In this document: positions 50,127 through 59,228 of the stretch, one piece after another
Layout: every line of letters begins with the position of its first letter
Numbering within the stretch: the stretch's first letter is position 1
Source of the DNA: Fibrella rubiginis
GTDB lineage: Bacteria; Bacteroidota; Bacteroidia; Cytophagales; Spirosomataceae
DNA: 64,000 bases
NCBI RefSeq assembly: GCF_017353185.1
Contig: NZ_JAFMYV010000015.1
Location: forward strand, 1 to 64,000
Reading direction: 5' to 3'
Position numbers and translations under genes: made by a program
Notes under the pieces: model-generated
Databases searched by the model: none
What the model was told of the DNA's origin: nothing
The model's input: only the letters and a program-made list of their open reading frames with translations

Positions 50127-51887
50127 ATGAATCGAACTCTTATCCTGTGTGTGGCCTCGCTGCTGACACTGTTGGCTTGCTCCAAAGCTGATCCCGTGAT
50201 CGCCGTAGTCGATACTACCGAGACGTTCCGGGCTAAACCCGCCGTAGATGGTAGCCGTATTGCCTGGGATTACAGCACCCTGCGGAAAATTGCACCCGTG
50301 TCGGGTGGAGTAGTAGGCTACAACGGCTATGCCCGGCTCATTCAGCGGTTCGACAAGTCGCTGATCTGCGTCTATGAAGCCAACGGCACCATTGAGGCTG
50401 TTAGCAGCACCGACGGCGGGCAGTCATGGGGTGGACGGGTAGTGGTGGCGCGGGCCGAGCCGGGCGTAGCCATGACCGTACCCGACATCCTGGAACTGGC
50501 CGACCATTCGCTGCTGGTGTCGTATAATCCCCGCCCTAAGGCCAACAATGGGGCCAACCGGTTTGGTATCAGAACCATCAAAAGCTACGATGGCGGCCTG
50601 ACCTGGAAAGATGCCCGGCTCGTTTATGAAGCAGGAAACACCTTCGAGAACGGCTGCTGGGAACCTGCCGCCATCCAGTTGCCATCGGGCGAAATCGGCC
50701 TTTACTTCTCCAATGAGGGCATCTACACCACCTCCGACGAGCAGAATATTTCGCTCATGCGCTCAACGGACGGGGGCCTGACGTGGACCACCACGCCTGA
50801 AATCGTGTCGTTCCGGGCCGGTCGGCGCGACGGTATGCCCGTGCCGGTGTTGCTGAAAGACAAGGGTGAGGTTGCTTTTTCCATTGAAGACAATTTCCAG
50901 ACGACGTTCAAACCCTACATCATCCGTAATGCGCTGGCCGACAACTGGAAAAGTGGCCCCGTCAGTGGTAACGGCACCAACCGCAACTACGCCCTGAGCG
51001 AGGTTATTGCCGACCCGATTTATGCCGGAGCGCCCTACCTGCGTCAGCTTACGGGTGGGGAAACAATCCTGAGTTGCCAAAGCACCGAAGGGCGGGTCAG
51101 TAACGACATTGGCGTGTCGCGGATGCTGGTGTACGTGGGCGATACTGAGGCCCGGAATTTCAGCCGGGGGTCTGAACCGTTTACCATAAAAGCAAACAAA
51201 AGCGGCCTCTGGAACTCGCTGAGTGTGTTGACCGACAACACCGTCATTGCCCTCACGACCACCAACTCCTACGCTGATACCAGCACTGAAGTATGGATGA
51301 TTAAGGGCTACGTCATCCCCGACCAAACCGCTCCGGTACGTACCGTGGCCGTGGACGGCGACCTCAGCAATGACAACTGGCCAGCTACGTTGCCCGTTTT
51401 TGTGGGTGGTAAAGGCCCGGCGCAACTCCGGGGCGGCTTTGCCTACAGTGACGAATTCCTGTTTGTGGGTGCCACCGTCAACGACAAAACCATGGTGGCC
51501 AACTCGCCTTCGCCGCTGGACGACGACGGCATCTGGGTAGCTCTCGATGCCACCAACAAATCGGCGGAGGCGTTGACGCGTTCGATCTTTGCCGTTCATG
51601 TGACGTCAGACGGGCGGTTGCTGGTGCAGGAAGGCTCAAAAGGGAGCTGGGTAGCCTACGACGGCACCACCGACGGTATCAGGAAAGCCACGAAAAAACG
51701 CGCCGATGGTTATGATGTAGAAATGGCTATTCCGTGGAAGCTGCTGGGTGGCAAACCCGCTTCCGGCGTCCGCATTGGCTACACCCTGGGCCTGACCAAC
51801 GATGACGCTTCCACCACGTATACCGAATCTATTTCCGGCAATCGCGATCTGGCGCCCTATACCTGGTCGAGGCTGGTGTTGAAGTAG
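50127..51887 (+). CDS. Sialidase-like (BNR) lipoprotein with C-terminal CBM9-like domain
   Basis: 586 residues from the ATG at 50127 (MNRTLILCVASLLTLLACSK; lipobox LLAC). A six-bladed BNR propeller has three clear Asp-boxes: STDGGQSW, SYDGGLTW and STDGGLTW, with ENGCWEPAAIQLPSGEIGLYF between. The C-terminal about 190 residues (from VDGDLSNDNWPATLPVF) resemble a CBM9-type sugar-binding domain (FAYSDEFLFVGATVNDKTM, YDVEMAIPWKLL). The fold is that of exo-alpha-sialidases and related hydrolases; the arginine triad cannot be confirmed by eye, so the substrate is open. A SusC/SusD pair and a sugar dehydrogenase nearby suggest a glycan-use region. Confidence 0.85.
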   Translation: MNRTLILCVASLLTLLACSKADPVIAVVDTTETFRAKPAVDGSRIAWDYSTLRKIAPVSGGVVGYNGYARLIQRFDKSLICVYEANGTIEAVSSTDGGQSWGGRVVVARAEPGVAMTVPDILELADHSLLVSYNPRPKANNGANRFGIRTIKSYDGGLTWKDARLVYEAGNTFENGCWEPAAIQLPSGEIGLYFSNEGIYTTSDEQNISLMRSTDGGLTWTTTPEIVSFRAGRRDGMPVPVLLKDKGEVAFSIEDNFQTTFKPYIIRNALADNWKSGPVSGNGTNRNYALSEVIADPIYAGAPYLRQLTGGETILSCQSTEGRVSNDIGVSRMLVYVGDTEARNFSRGSEPFTIKANKSGLWNSLSVLTDNTVIALTTTNSYADTSTEVWMIKGYVIPDQTAPVRTVAVDGDLSNDNWPATLPVFVGGKGPAQLRGGFAYSDEFLFVGATVNDKTMVANSPSPLDDDGIWVALDATNKSAEALTRSIFAVHVTSDGRLLVQEGSKGSWVAYDGTTDGIRKATKKRADGYDVEMAIPWKLLGGKPASGVRIGYTLGLTNDDASTTYTESISGNRDLAPYTWSRLVLK

Positions 51888-51907
51888 TGGGGAATGAGGT
51901 GGGTGTA

Positions 51908-51949
51908 GCTTCGCGCTTTGTTGGCTTCGCGCTTTGTTGGCTTCGCGCT
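51908..51949. repeat. 2.6 tandem copies of a 16-bp unit
   Basis: GCTTCGCGCTTTGTTG occurs at 51908 and 51924, with a partial third copy GCTTCGCGCT at 51940. It leads into the long inverted repeat that starts at 51931. Confidence 0.8.
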
Positions 51950-52080
51950 ACGTGCCCTTCGACAGGCTCAGGGTGACAGCCCACCTAATTCAATTCAGGT
52001 AAGTTAATTCTAGTTTCCTGTCACCCTGAGCCTGTCGGGGACGCCTAGTCGAAGGGCCTAGAGCGCGAAGCCACCAAAGC
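51931..52080. repeat. REP-like inverted repeat containing CCCTTCGACAGGCTCAGGGT
   Basis: The left arm 51931-51979 pairs with blocks 52018-52037, 52051-52056 and 52062-52080; the right side carries a short extra insertion. The CCCTTCGACAGGCTCAGGGT core is a widespread intergenic element in many bacterial phyla (established observation, not searched here). It lies between two same-strand genes. Confidence 0.8.
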
Positions 52081-52182
52081 GACCAAGCCAACTTCACTCT
52101 AGCAATCCGCCACTCAATTCATGTTAACCAAAGGCGATGCTATGCGTTTTATAGCGTATAGAAAACGGTAAACGCGGTATCC

Positions 52183-53505
52183 ATGAACATCCAAAAAATA
52201 GCCCTAATGAGCCTTTGTGGCCTTTCGCTGCTGGGTTGCTCGAAAAAACAGAATACAAATAGTCGCCCTGCCAGGGTGCAGACTGCCATTGGTGAGCTGG
52301 ATTTACCTGCGCCCTACAGTACTAAATCGGCGGTAAAATTCAGCAAAGTGGTGGGTTGGTCCGACGGGCAAATGCCCACAGCCCCGGCTGGTTTTGTGGT
52401 GAGCGAGTACGCCCGCGACCTGATTAACCCCCGCTGGGCCTACGTGGCTCCTAACGGCGACGTGTTGGTTGCTGAATCAAACACGGAGAAAAAAGGGGTT
52501 GCCAAAGCCATAACGAAGGTGATCGGGCAGGCGGGTTCGCAACGGTTCGACGCTAGTGCCAACCGCATTACGCTCCTGCGCGACACCAACGCCGACGGCA
52601 AACCCGACGTACGTACGGTGCTGGTCGAAAACCTGAATCAGCCCTTTGGTATGCTCGTCTTAGGCGATTACTTCTATGTGGGCGACACCGATGCACTGCT
52701 GCGTTTCCCCTACAAAACCGGCGACACCAAGCTCCGCGCTGGGGCCGACACGATCCTGAAACTCCCCGCTGGTGGCTACAACAACCACTGGACACGCAAC
52801 CTGCTGGCTAGCCCCGATGGCAAAAAGATCTATGTGTCGGTGGGGTCGGGCAGTAACGTGGCCGAACATGGTATCGAACACGAAAAGCGTCGGGCTAACA
52901 TCTTGGAGATCAACCCCGATGGTACGGGCGAACGCGTCTATGCCAGCGGCCTGCGTAATCCTGTGGGCATGGCCTGGCTGCCGGGCACACAGACATTGTA
53001 CACGGCGGTGAATGAGCGCGATGAACTCGGTGATGGCCTTGTGCCCGACTACCTGACGAGCGTGAAAGAAGGCGGTTTCTACGGCTGGCCTTACAGCTAT
53101 TACGGCCAAAACGAAGACCCGCGCCGCGCCGGCGAAAGCCCCTCGTCGGTAGCCAAAGCCATCATTCCCGACGTGCCGCTGGGTGCGCATACGGCCTCAT
53201 TGGGTCTGGCTTTTTATGACCAGAAGGCGGGAGGCAAAGGCTTTCCGGAACGTTATCGCAGTGGCGCTTTTGTGGGGCAGCATGGCTCGTGGAACCGGTC
53301 GCAATTGGCTGGCTACAAAGTTGTTTTTGTGCCTTTCGCCAACGGCAAGCCCGGCAAACCTGAAGATTTTCTGACGGGGTTCGTCGCTAAAACGGGCGAC
53401 AACGACGTCTACGGGCGTCCCGTTGGCACGACTATGCTCCCCGACGGCTCGCTGCTCGTGGCCGATGATTCGGGTAACCGCATCTGGCGCGTAACGGGGA
53501 AGTAA
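52183..53505 (+). CDS. PQQ-dependent sugar (L-sorbosone-type) dehydrogenase lipoprotein
   Basis: 440 residues with lipobox LLGC (Cys 19). The six-bladed soluble-glucose-dehydrogenase/sorbosone-dehydrogenase propeller shows FVVSEYARDLINPRWAYVAPNGDVLVAES, NHWTRNLLASPDGKKIYVSVGSGSN, NPDGTGERVYASGLRNPVGMAWLPGT and the GWPYSYYGQNEDPR block. The PQQ-binding His/Arg are likely in NNHWTRN and SGLRNPVG. It oxidises sugars or sugar aldehydes in the periplasm with electrons going to the respiratory chain; no pqq synthesis genes are seen, so cofactor may come from outside. It converges on susD over a perfect 31-bp-arm palindrome. Confidence 0.88.
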   Translation: MNIQKIALMSLCGLSLLGCSKKQNTNSRPARVQTAIGELDLPAPYSTKSAVKFSKVVGWSDGQMPTAPAGFVVSEYARDLINPRWAYVAPNGDVLVAESNTEKKGVAKAITKVIGQAGSQRFDASANRITLLRDTNADGKPDVRTVLVENLNQPFGMLVLGDYFYVGDTDALLRFPYKTGDTKLRAGADTILKLPAGGYNNHWTRNLLASPDGKKIYVSVGSGSNVAEHGIEHEKRRANILEINPDGTGERVYASGLRNPVGMAWLPGTQTLYTAVNERDELGDGLVPDYLTSVKEGGFYGWPYSYYGQNEDPRRAGESPSSVAKAIIPDVPLGAHTASLGLAFYDQKAGGKGFPERYRSGAFVGQHGSWNRSQLAGYKVVFVPFANGKPGKPEDFLTGFVAKTGDNDVYGRPVGTTMLPDGSLLVADDSGNRIWRVTGK

Positions 53506-53519
53506 TTGTTCAGCTGGTA

Positions 53520-53582
53520 TTTATAAGTTGGGGTTGGTTGATGCAAGCATCATGCTTGCATCAACCAACCCCAACTTATAAA
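53520..53582. terminator. Perfect 31-bp-arm inverted repeat with 1-nt centre
   Basis: 53520-53550 and 53552-53582 are exact reverse complements about one C. It lies between the convergent PQQ-dehydrogenase and susD genes. It has no A/T-run flanks, so it would stall rather than classically terminate transcription. Confidence 0.9.
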
Positions 53583-53600
53583 CTGTAAACACTAAACGCC

Positions 53601-55460
53601 TTAATAGCCCGGATTCTGAATCAGCTTGGCGTTACGGTTGATCTCGTCGCGGCTGATGGGCAGGTAATACATCTTGTCGAGCCAGGCGCGGTTTTCCTTG
53701 CCGGGATCGATGTTCACCACCCGGTAGGTGTAATCGTAGCTGGTGGGGTCATAGCGGTAGAGCGATACCGACTTGCCAGGTTTCAGCGTGCCCGTGATGC
53801 TGATGGTGTTGGCCTGACGACCCAGCGTGGCGGGGGCAATCATCCAGCGGCGGGCATCGTGGTAACGCTGCTCTTCAAACACCATCTCAATCCGCCGTTC
53901 GTTGCGATAGCGTTCGCGCAGGGCGGCTCCGGTTTCGGTGAGGGCGGGCATGCCGGCGCGGAAACGGATTTTGTTCAGCCAGGCTTTAGCTTCGGCATCC
54001 TGCCCCAACTCAATGCACGCCTCGGCATAGTTGAACACAGCCTCGGTATAGCGCAAGAACGGCCAGGGAATCTGCTGGTACGTGTTCTGGTCTACAATAG
54101 CTGGGTCTGGGTCAACAAATTTGCGCATGTAATAGCCCGTGTAGCTACCGTTCCAGTCTTCTACCGTGCTCTTACGGGTGTCCAGACCCGCTACCGATAC
54201 CTTGCCGTTAGCGCCTGTTACTTCATACTGACCCGTCTGGATCTGGTTGACGGGGTCTTTGGCGGCCACGTCGGCCGTGCGGGGTTTCCAGGGGGCACCG
54301 TCATACAGAATAGAACCGTACAGCCGAGGATCGCGGTTGGCGTAGGGCGTGGTGGCTTTGGCCGGATCACTCCAGCTAAACTTCGACCCGTCCATCATTT
54401 CGTAGTCATCTACCAGCAGCGAAATAGGCGTGTTGCCCGCCCAGTTGTGGTAACCGTTGGGACCGTTGAACAGGCCCTGCTGTCCACCCGCTTCCTGCTT
54501 GCCGTTGATAAACGACCGGGTGAAAATCAGGTCTTTCTCCCCACCGTTACGGGCCAGGGCAATGTTCATGTAGTTCTGGGTGCCTGCCGCCGGGGCCACC
54601 GGGGCCGACAGGTTCAACTGCGAACCGTAGTTCGTCAGATCCAGCACGGCTTTGGCCGCGTCTTTGGCCTTTTGCCAACGGTCTGTCCGGCTGCCGCTCA
54701 CGTAGCCCAGTAGTTCGGGGTTAGCAAAGGCTGCATGGGTTGTCGACTTGGCTTTGGCCGTAGGCACGTCATACAAATCACTGGCGGCATAGGTCAGCAC
54801 CCGCGATTTCAGGGCCAGGGCAGCGGCTTCCGTAGCCCTGCCTTTTGGCATCGACATGCCCTTGAGCAGCGCAGCGGCTTCGTCGCAGTCTTTCACGATA
54901 AAGTTGATGCACTGCTCCATGGTGTTGCGCGGCAGGGTATAATCGGCCTCGCCCAGGTTGTAGGACTTATCGACGATGGGTACCCCCCCGTAGTAGCGGA
55001 TCAACTGCTGGTAATAATAGGCGCGCAGAAATTTGGTTTCGCCTGTCAGCTTTTCCACCATGTTCTTGGTGTTGGTGAAGCCCGGTTTGGCCAGGTTATC
55101 CAGCGCCACGTTGGCCGCCCGGATACGCAGGTACATGTTATTCCAGTTGATCGTCTCGTTGATCCAGCCGGGGTCGGCCGGGTTTGAGCGCGATTCTGTA
55201 ATGGTGGTGATACCCCGGCCAGGGTGGGTAAAGATGGTTTCGTCGGTGAGCGAAGCAAGCTGCTGCTCGTTGAAACCACCCTGCCCCAAACCGGCATAGA
55301 TGCCCGTGACAAACGCCTCGGCCAGGGAGGCATCTGACCAGACGGCCGTGCCCGCCACCTGATCCAGCGGCTGGGTATTCACAAATTCGTCCTTACAACT
55401 CATCACAATTGCCGAGGCAAAAAGAAGGGTAAGGCTGACGGTTTTAAAATTTCGTGTCAT
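53601..55460 (-). CDS. SusD/RagB-family nutrient-uptake lipoprotein
   Basis: 619 residues from the ATG at 55460 (MTRNFKTVSLTLLFASAIVMSCKDEF; Cys 22). The SusD fold is shown by the early TQPLDQVAGTAVWSDASLAEAFVTGIYAGL, the TPR core (KNMVEKLTGETKFLRAYYYQQLIRYYGGVPIV), and the C-terminal IRFRAGMPALTETGAALRERYRNERRIEMVFEEQRYHDARRW. It caps the SusC barrel and binds glycans at the surface. It starts 13 bp after the susC stop, forming an operon. The substrate is unknown. Confidence 0.95.
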   Translation of the reverse strand: MTRNFKTVSLTLLFASAIVMSCKDEFVNTQPLDQVAGTAVWSDASLAEAFVTGIYAGLGQGGFNEQQLASLTDETIFTHPGRGITTITESRSNPADPGWINETINWNNMYLRIRAANVALDNLAKPGFTNTKNMVEKLTGETKFLRAYYYQQLIRYYGGVPIVDKSYNLGEADYTLPRNTMEQCINFIVKDCDEAAALLKGMSMPKGRATEAAALALKSRVLTYAASDLYDVPTAKAKSTTHAAFANPELLGYVSGSRTDRWQKAKDAAKAVLDLTNYGSQLNLSAPVAPAAGTQNYMNIALARNGGEKDLIFTRSFINGKQEAGGQQGLFNGPNGYHNWAGNTPISLLVDDYEMMDGSKFSWSDPAKATTPYANRDPRLYGSILYDGAPWKPRTADVAAKDPVNQIQTGQYEVTGANGKVSVAGLDTRKSTVEDWNGSYTGYYMRKFVDPDPAIVDQNTYQQIPWPFLRYTEAVFNYAEACIELGQDAEAKAWLNKIRFRAGMPALTETGAALRERYRNERRIEMVFEEQRYHDARRWMIAPATLGRQANTISITGTLKPGKSVSLYRYDPTSYDYTYRVVNIDPGKENRAWLDKMYYLPISRDEINRNAKLIQNPGY

Positions 55461-55473
55461 GTTGAGTGCTGAA

Positions 55474-58400
55474 TTAAAAACGAAGTGACAAACCACCGTT
55501 TACGATACGCGACTGCGGGTAATATTGGCCGGTGGCGTTGTCGGCTTCGGGGTCATACGAACCGAGTTTGTTTACCAGCGTCAGGGCGTTGAGCGCGCTG
55601 ACGTAGAGCCGCAGACTGCTGACGCCCACTTTCCGGCCAATGGCTTCCGGGATGGTGTAGCCCAATTCGAAGTTTTTGAGCCGGATGTAGTCTGCCGAAC
55701 GCAGCCAGTAGGTATTGTTGCTAGAGAAATACTGGTCACTGCGGTTGGCAATGCGGGGGTGTACACTGCTGGGGTTGTCTACCGTCCAGCGGTCGAAATA
55801 GATCTCCTGGAGGTAGTTGCCGATGTTGCCCGACTCACCCAGGCTGATATACTGCTGCGCCCCTGCCGACCCTTGGAACAGGATTGACAGGTCGAAGTTG
55901 CTGTAGGTGGCCCGCAGGTTGACCCCACCCTGGAACAGGGGCAGGTTGGTGCGGTTACCACGTACCTGATCGTCGGGTGTGATCTTACCGTCGCCGTTGA
56001 TGTCCTTATACTTCATATCGCCGGGGCGGAGCGTTTTCACAATAGCTGAATAGTCGAGCGTTTTGGCGTCGATGTCGGCCTGGGTAGCAAATACGCCGTC
56101 GTACTGGTAGGCCTGATACGAGTTGATGGGACGACCTGTGGTGCGCTGCCACTCAGGCGCGCCGGGGGCCTCATCCCAGAAGATGATCTTGTTCTGGGCG
56201 TAGCCGCCGTTGATGCCTACCGTAAACTTGACGCCGCCGGCCTGACCGTTGTAATTGATCTGTCCGTCGAAGCCGCTGTTACGCACTTTGCCGATGTTCT
56301 CCGGGGGCAGGGTCAACCCTGTGGTGCGGGGTACCGAGGCGTTACGGGGATACAGAATCGACGTCCGCAGGTTGTTGAAGTAGTCGAATTCAAAGCTGAT
56401 TTTGCCGTTAAACAACTGCCCTTCCAGACCGATGTCGGCGTTGTTGGCCACTTCCCAGGTAATGCTGGTGTTAGGAATCCGGCTCTCCGATAGCGTCTTC
56501 TGCTGCGCATCGTTAATGATGTAGGTGTTGAACCCGTAGGTGGCCAGGTACTGGTAGGTGGCCAGGGTGGTGGTACCGGGGAAATAGATCTGGTCATTAC
56601 CCAACTGCCCATACGATGCCCGCAGCTTCAGGAAATTGACCACTGGCGTAGCCCCTTTGTAGAAGTTTTCTTCGGAAATAACCCAACCCGCCATGATGCC
56701 GGGGAAGAAACCGTAGCGCGTAGCCGCCGGGAAAATGTCGGAGCCATCGTAGCGACCCAGCAACTCAACCAGGTACTTGTCTTTGTAGTTGTAGGCAAGT
56801 CGGCCAAAGTAGTTCAGACGCGCCCGGTTGTAGGCCCCGCCGCCGTTGTCTTTGCTCAGGTCACCCCCGGCAAACAACTGATCAATAGCAGGCGAGATGA
56901 AATACCGACGGAACGCATTAAAGTTGTCGCCCGTGATGGTCTCGCGGTTTACCCCCGCCAGTACGGTCAGGCCATGATCACCAATTTTGCGCTCGTAGGT
57001 ACCCACGGCCCCCAGCAAAATGTTGAGTTGTGTATTGTTGCCCAAGGTGAGGCGGGGTTCGGCCGGGCCGCGTACACTGGCCACCAGGTTGGGATTGCCG
57101 TTGGCATCTACGCCCGTGCCGCGTTCGTAGAGCGTCCAGGGTGTTTCCCAGCGTTTGTTGTTCTGGTTTAGCTTGTCAATGGCCGCCGTAGCCGAAATCT
57201 TAAGGCCTTCCACACCCGGAATCTTCAGGTCCAGTTGTCCATTGGTCTGAATGTAGTCGCGCTTGTCGCGGTCATAGCCCGTGGCGTTGGTGGTGATGAC
57301 CACCGGGTTTTCGCCGTTTTCAATATCCGGACCAGGCCGGCCGTCGGGCCAGAAAGCAGGCTGATTCGGCTTGCCGCGCATCTGCATCCTGAAAATGGCC
57401 CCAGCACCCCGCGTAGGATAATACCGGTATTCTTCGCGGCCCAATATGCCCATTGCCACGTGGAGGTATTTGTTGATGTTACCGTCCAGGTTGATGCGCA
57501 GGTCATACTGCTGGTAACCCGTAGCCGAGTTCTTATAGAAGGCATCCTGATTCTGATACCCCAGCGACGCGATGTACTTGAAATCATCCGTACCACCCTG
57601 CAGTTGCAGGTTATGGCGCGACTGAGGTGACCATGTCTTCAGCGTCGACTTATACCAGTCGGTGTTGGGGTGGCCCCAGGGATCCGACCCGTCGTTGTAC
57701 TTGGCAATGTCGGCGGGCGAATAAGGAGCCGTGCGCACACTGCCGTCGGGACGGGTGTAGGTGCCCGTGGTCTGATAGGCTTTGGTGGCAGCAGCCCATT
57801 CAGCCGTCGGTAACTCGTAAATATTCAGGTCGTTGAGCATGGTGGCGTACTGGGCCGCGTTGGCCAGTTTGGGTACCACCGTAGGCTGCGCAAAGCCCTG
57901 ATTGAACGAGTATGACAACTGTGGCTTACCCGACTTACCCCGTTTGGTGGTAATCAGGATAACCCCGTTGGCCGCCCGCGACCCGTAGATGGCCGCCGAG
58001 GCGTCTTTCAACACCGAAATGGTTTCGATATCAGCAGGGTTGATACGGTCCAGACCACCCGCCCGGTCGGGGATACCGTCCACTACGATCAGGGCGTTGT
58101 TGTTGCCCAGGGTATTGGTACCCCGAATCCGGATGGCCGAGCCATCGTAGCCTGGTTCACCGCTGCGGTTCACGGCCGTAACGCCTGCCAGCCGCCCGGC
58201 AATGGAGTTCGACAGGTTGGTGGTTGGTGATTTAACCAGTTCGTCGCCCTTAACAGCTACTACTGATCCCGTTACAGTTTCTTTCCGTTGCGTACCGTAA
58301 CCTACTACCACCACCTCGTTCAGCGATTTTTCATCTTCGAGCATGGTTATGCTAATGGTGCTTTGCCCTTTCAGGGCTACCTCCTGCGGTACATAGCCGA

Positions 58401-58710
58401 TGAAGGAAAACACCAGCGTGGCGTTGGCGTCCTGCACGTTAAGGGTAAAATCGCCGCTGCTGCTGGTGACTGTTCCGGTAGAGGTGCCTTTTACCACGAT
58501 ACTTACCCCTGGCAGGCCTTCGCCGGTTTGGCTAACCACGCGCCCTTTGATGGGGACGAAAGCCGGTGTGTTCTTAAGCTGTGGTAGCCCACTGCCATTG
58601 GGCAGGCTGGCAGAGCGAGCCAGCGTCTGCGCGTGGCCGGGGGGATGGCTACCAATAAGCAAAGCCAGGGCAATACCCGTTGACTTTAGCGTTAAGTTGA
58701 CGTTCTTCAT
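55474..58710 (-). CDS. SusC/RagA TonB-linked outer-membrane protein
   Basis: 1078 residues: signal peptide (about 1-27), carboxypeptidase-like domain (GRVVSQTGEGLPGVSIVVKGT), the SusC junction SLNEVVVVGYGTQRKETVTGSV, plug (NSIAGRLAGVTAVNRSGEPGYDG, IRGTNTLGNNNALIVVDGIPD, ISVLKDASAAIYGSRAANGVILITTK) and a large barrel ending ATGQYYPQSRIVNGGLSLRF. It imports oligosaccharides with the adjacent SusD, powered by TonB. No SusR or hybrid two-component regulator is adjacent. A 518-bp gene-free stretch separates it from alaS. Confidence 0.96.
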   Translation of the reverse strand: MKNVNLTLKSTGIALALLIGSHPPGHAQTLARSASLPNGSGLPQLKNTPAFVPIKGRVVSQTGEGLPGVSIVVKGTSTGTVTSSSGDFTLNVQDANATLVFSFIGYVPQEVALKGQSTISITMLEDEKSLNEVVVVGYGTQRKETVTGSVVAVKGDELVKSPTTNLSNSIAGRLAGVTAVNRSGEPGYDGSAIRIRGTNTLGNNNALIVVDGIPDRAGGLDRINPADIETISVLKDASAAIYGSRAANGVILITTKRGKSGKPQLSYSFNQGFAQPTVVPKLANAAQYATMLNDLNIYELPTAEWAAATKAYQTTGTYTRPDGSVRTAPYSPADIAKYNDGSDPWGHPNTDWYKSTLKTWSPQSRHNLQLQGGTDDFKYIASLGYQNQDAFYKNSATGYQQYDLRINLDGNINKYLHVAMGILGREEYRYYPTRGAGAIFRMQMRGKPNQPAFWPDGRPGPDIENGENPVVITTNATGYDRDKRDYIQTNGQLDLKIPGVEGLKISATAAIDKLNQNNKRWETPWTLYERGTGVDANGNPNLVASVRGPAEPRLTLGNNTQLNILLGAVGTYERKIGDHGLTVLAGVNRETITGDNFNAFRRYFISPAIDQLFAGGDLSKDNGGGAYNRARLNYFGRLAYNYKDKYLVELLGRYDGSDIFPAATRYGFFPGIMAGWVISEENFYKGATPVVNFLKLRASYGQLGNDQIYFPGTTTLATYQYLATYGFNTYIINDAQQKTLSESRIPNTSITWEVANNADIGLEGQLFNGKISFEFDYFNNLRTSILYPRNASVPRTTGLTLPPENIGKVRNSGFDGQINYNGQAGGVKFTVGINGGYAQNKIIFWDEAPGAPEWQRTTGRPINSYQAYQYDGVFATQADIDAKTLDYSAIVKTLRPGDMKYKDINGDGKITPDDQVRGNRTNLPLFQGGVNLRATYSNFDLSILFQGSAGAQQYISLGESGNIGNYLQEIYFDRWTVDNPSSVHPRIANRSDQYFSSNNTYWLRSADYIRLKNFELGYTIPEAIGRKVGVSSLRLYVSALNALTLVNKLGSYDPEADNATGQYYPQSRIVNGGLSLRF

Positions 58711-59228
58711 GAAGCTAAGTGTTAATGGTACATTCGATTGAGTAGAAATTTGAAAAATTAGTGCAAAAAATACTTAGAAGCCTGTTAAGTATATAGTTTA
58801 AAAAGGAATTAATAATAGTCGTCTACTCTTCATTTAATGCAAAGCGAAGGTGTTTTTGTACCCGAATTCAATACGCCACATTTGTCTTATAAGCGGTTGA
58901 CTTGTGGCGCCGGATCCACTGGCTGACATCTGTATCCGTAGTACTCAGGCATGGGCAATCTGCAATGGACTATTGCGATAGGCTGGTAAACGAAATTGCC
59001 GTTAAAGCGACCAGTCCGGAAGGATCAGGATCGCCTTAACGGCAATTGACAAAAGAGCGGGTAATGACAACGACTTATGAGGCCGGGTACGCCCACACCT
59101 ATACGCTTATTTTAGTTTACCGTAGTTTATGGAAGCCTAATCTGTGTCTTCACAAGCCCAGGCGCCTGGATGACTGGTGCTGCCTGACGATGTAGTATAA
59201 GGACAAGGCGTTCCCGCCGAAGGAAGCT
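58711..59228. other. 518-bp stretch without a recognisable gene
   Basis: It holds the susC promoter region on the right-hand side of the gene and one inverted repeat (58994-59010 with 59031-59047, 16 of 17 positions; the mismatch is a G-U wobble only in minus-strand RNA). No coding region or RNA gene is convincing. Confidence 0.6.

Noticed and set aside
58994..59047. alaS terminator
   Set aside because: The stem is 180 bp past the stop codon and lacks a U-run on the minus strand.
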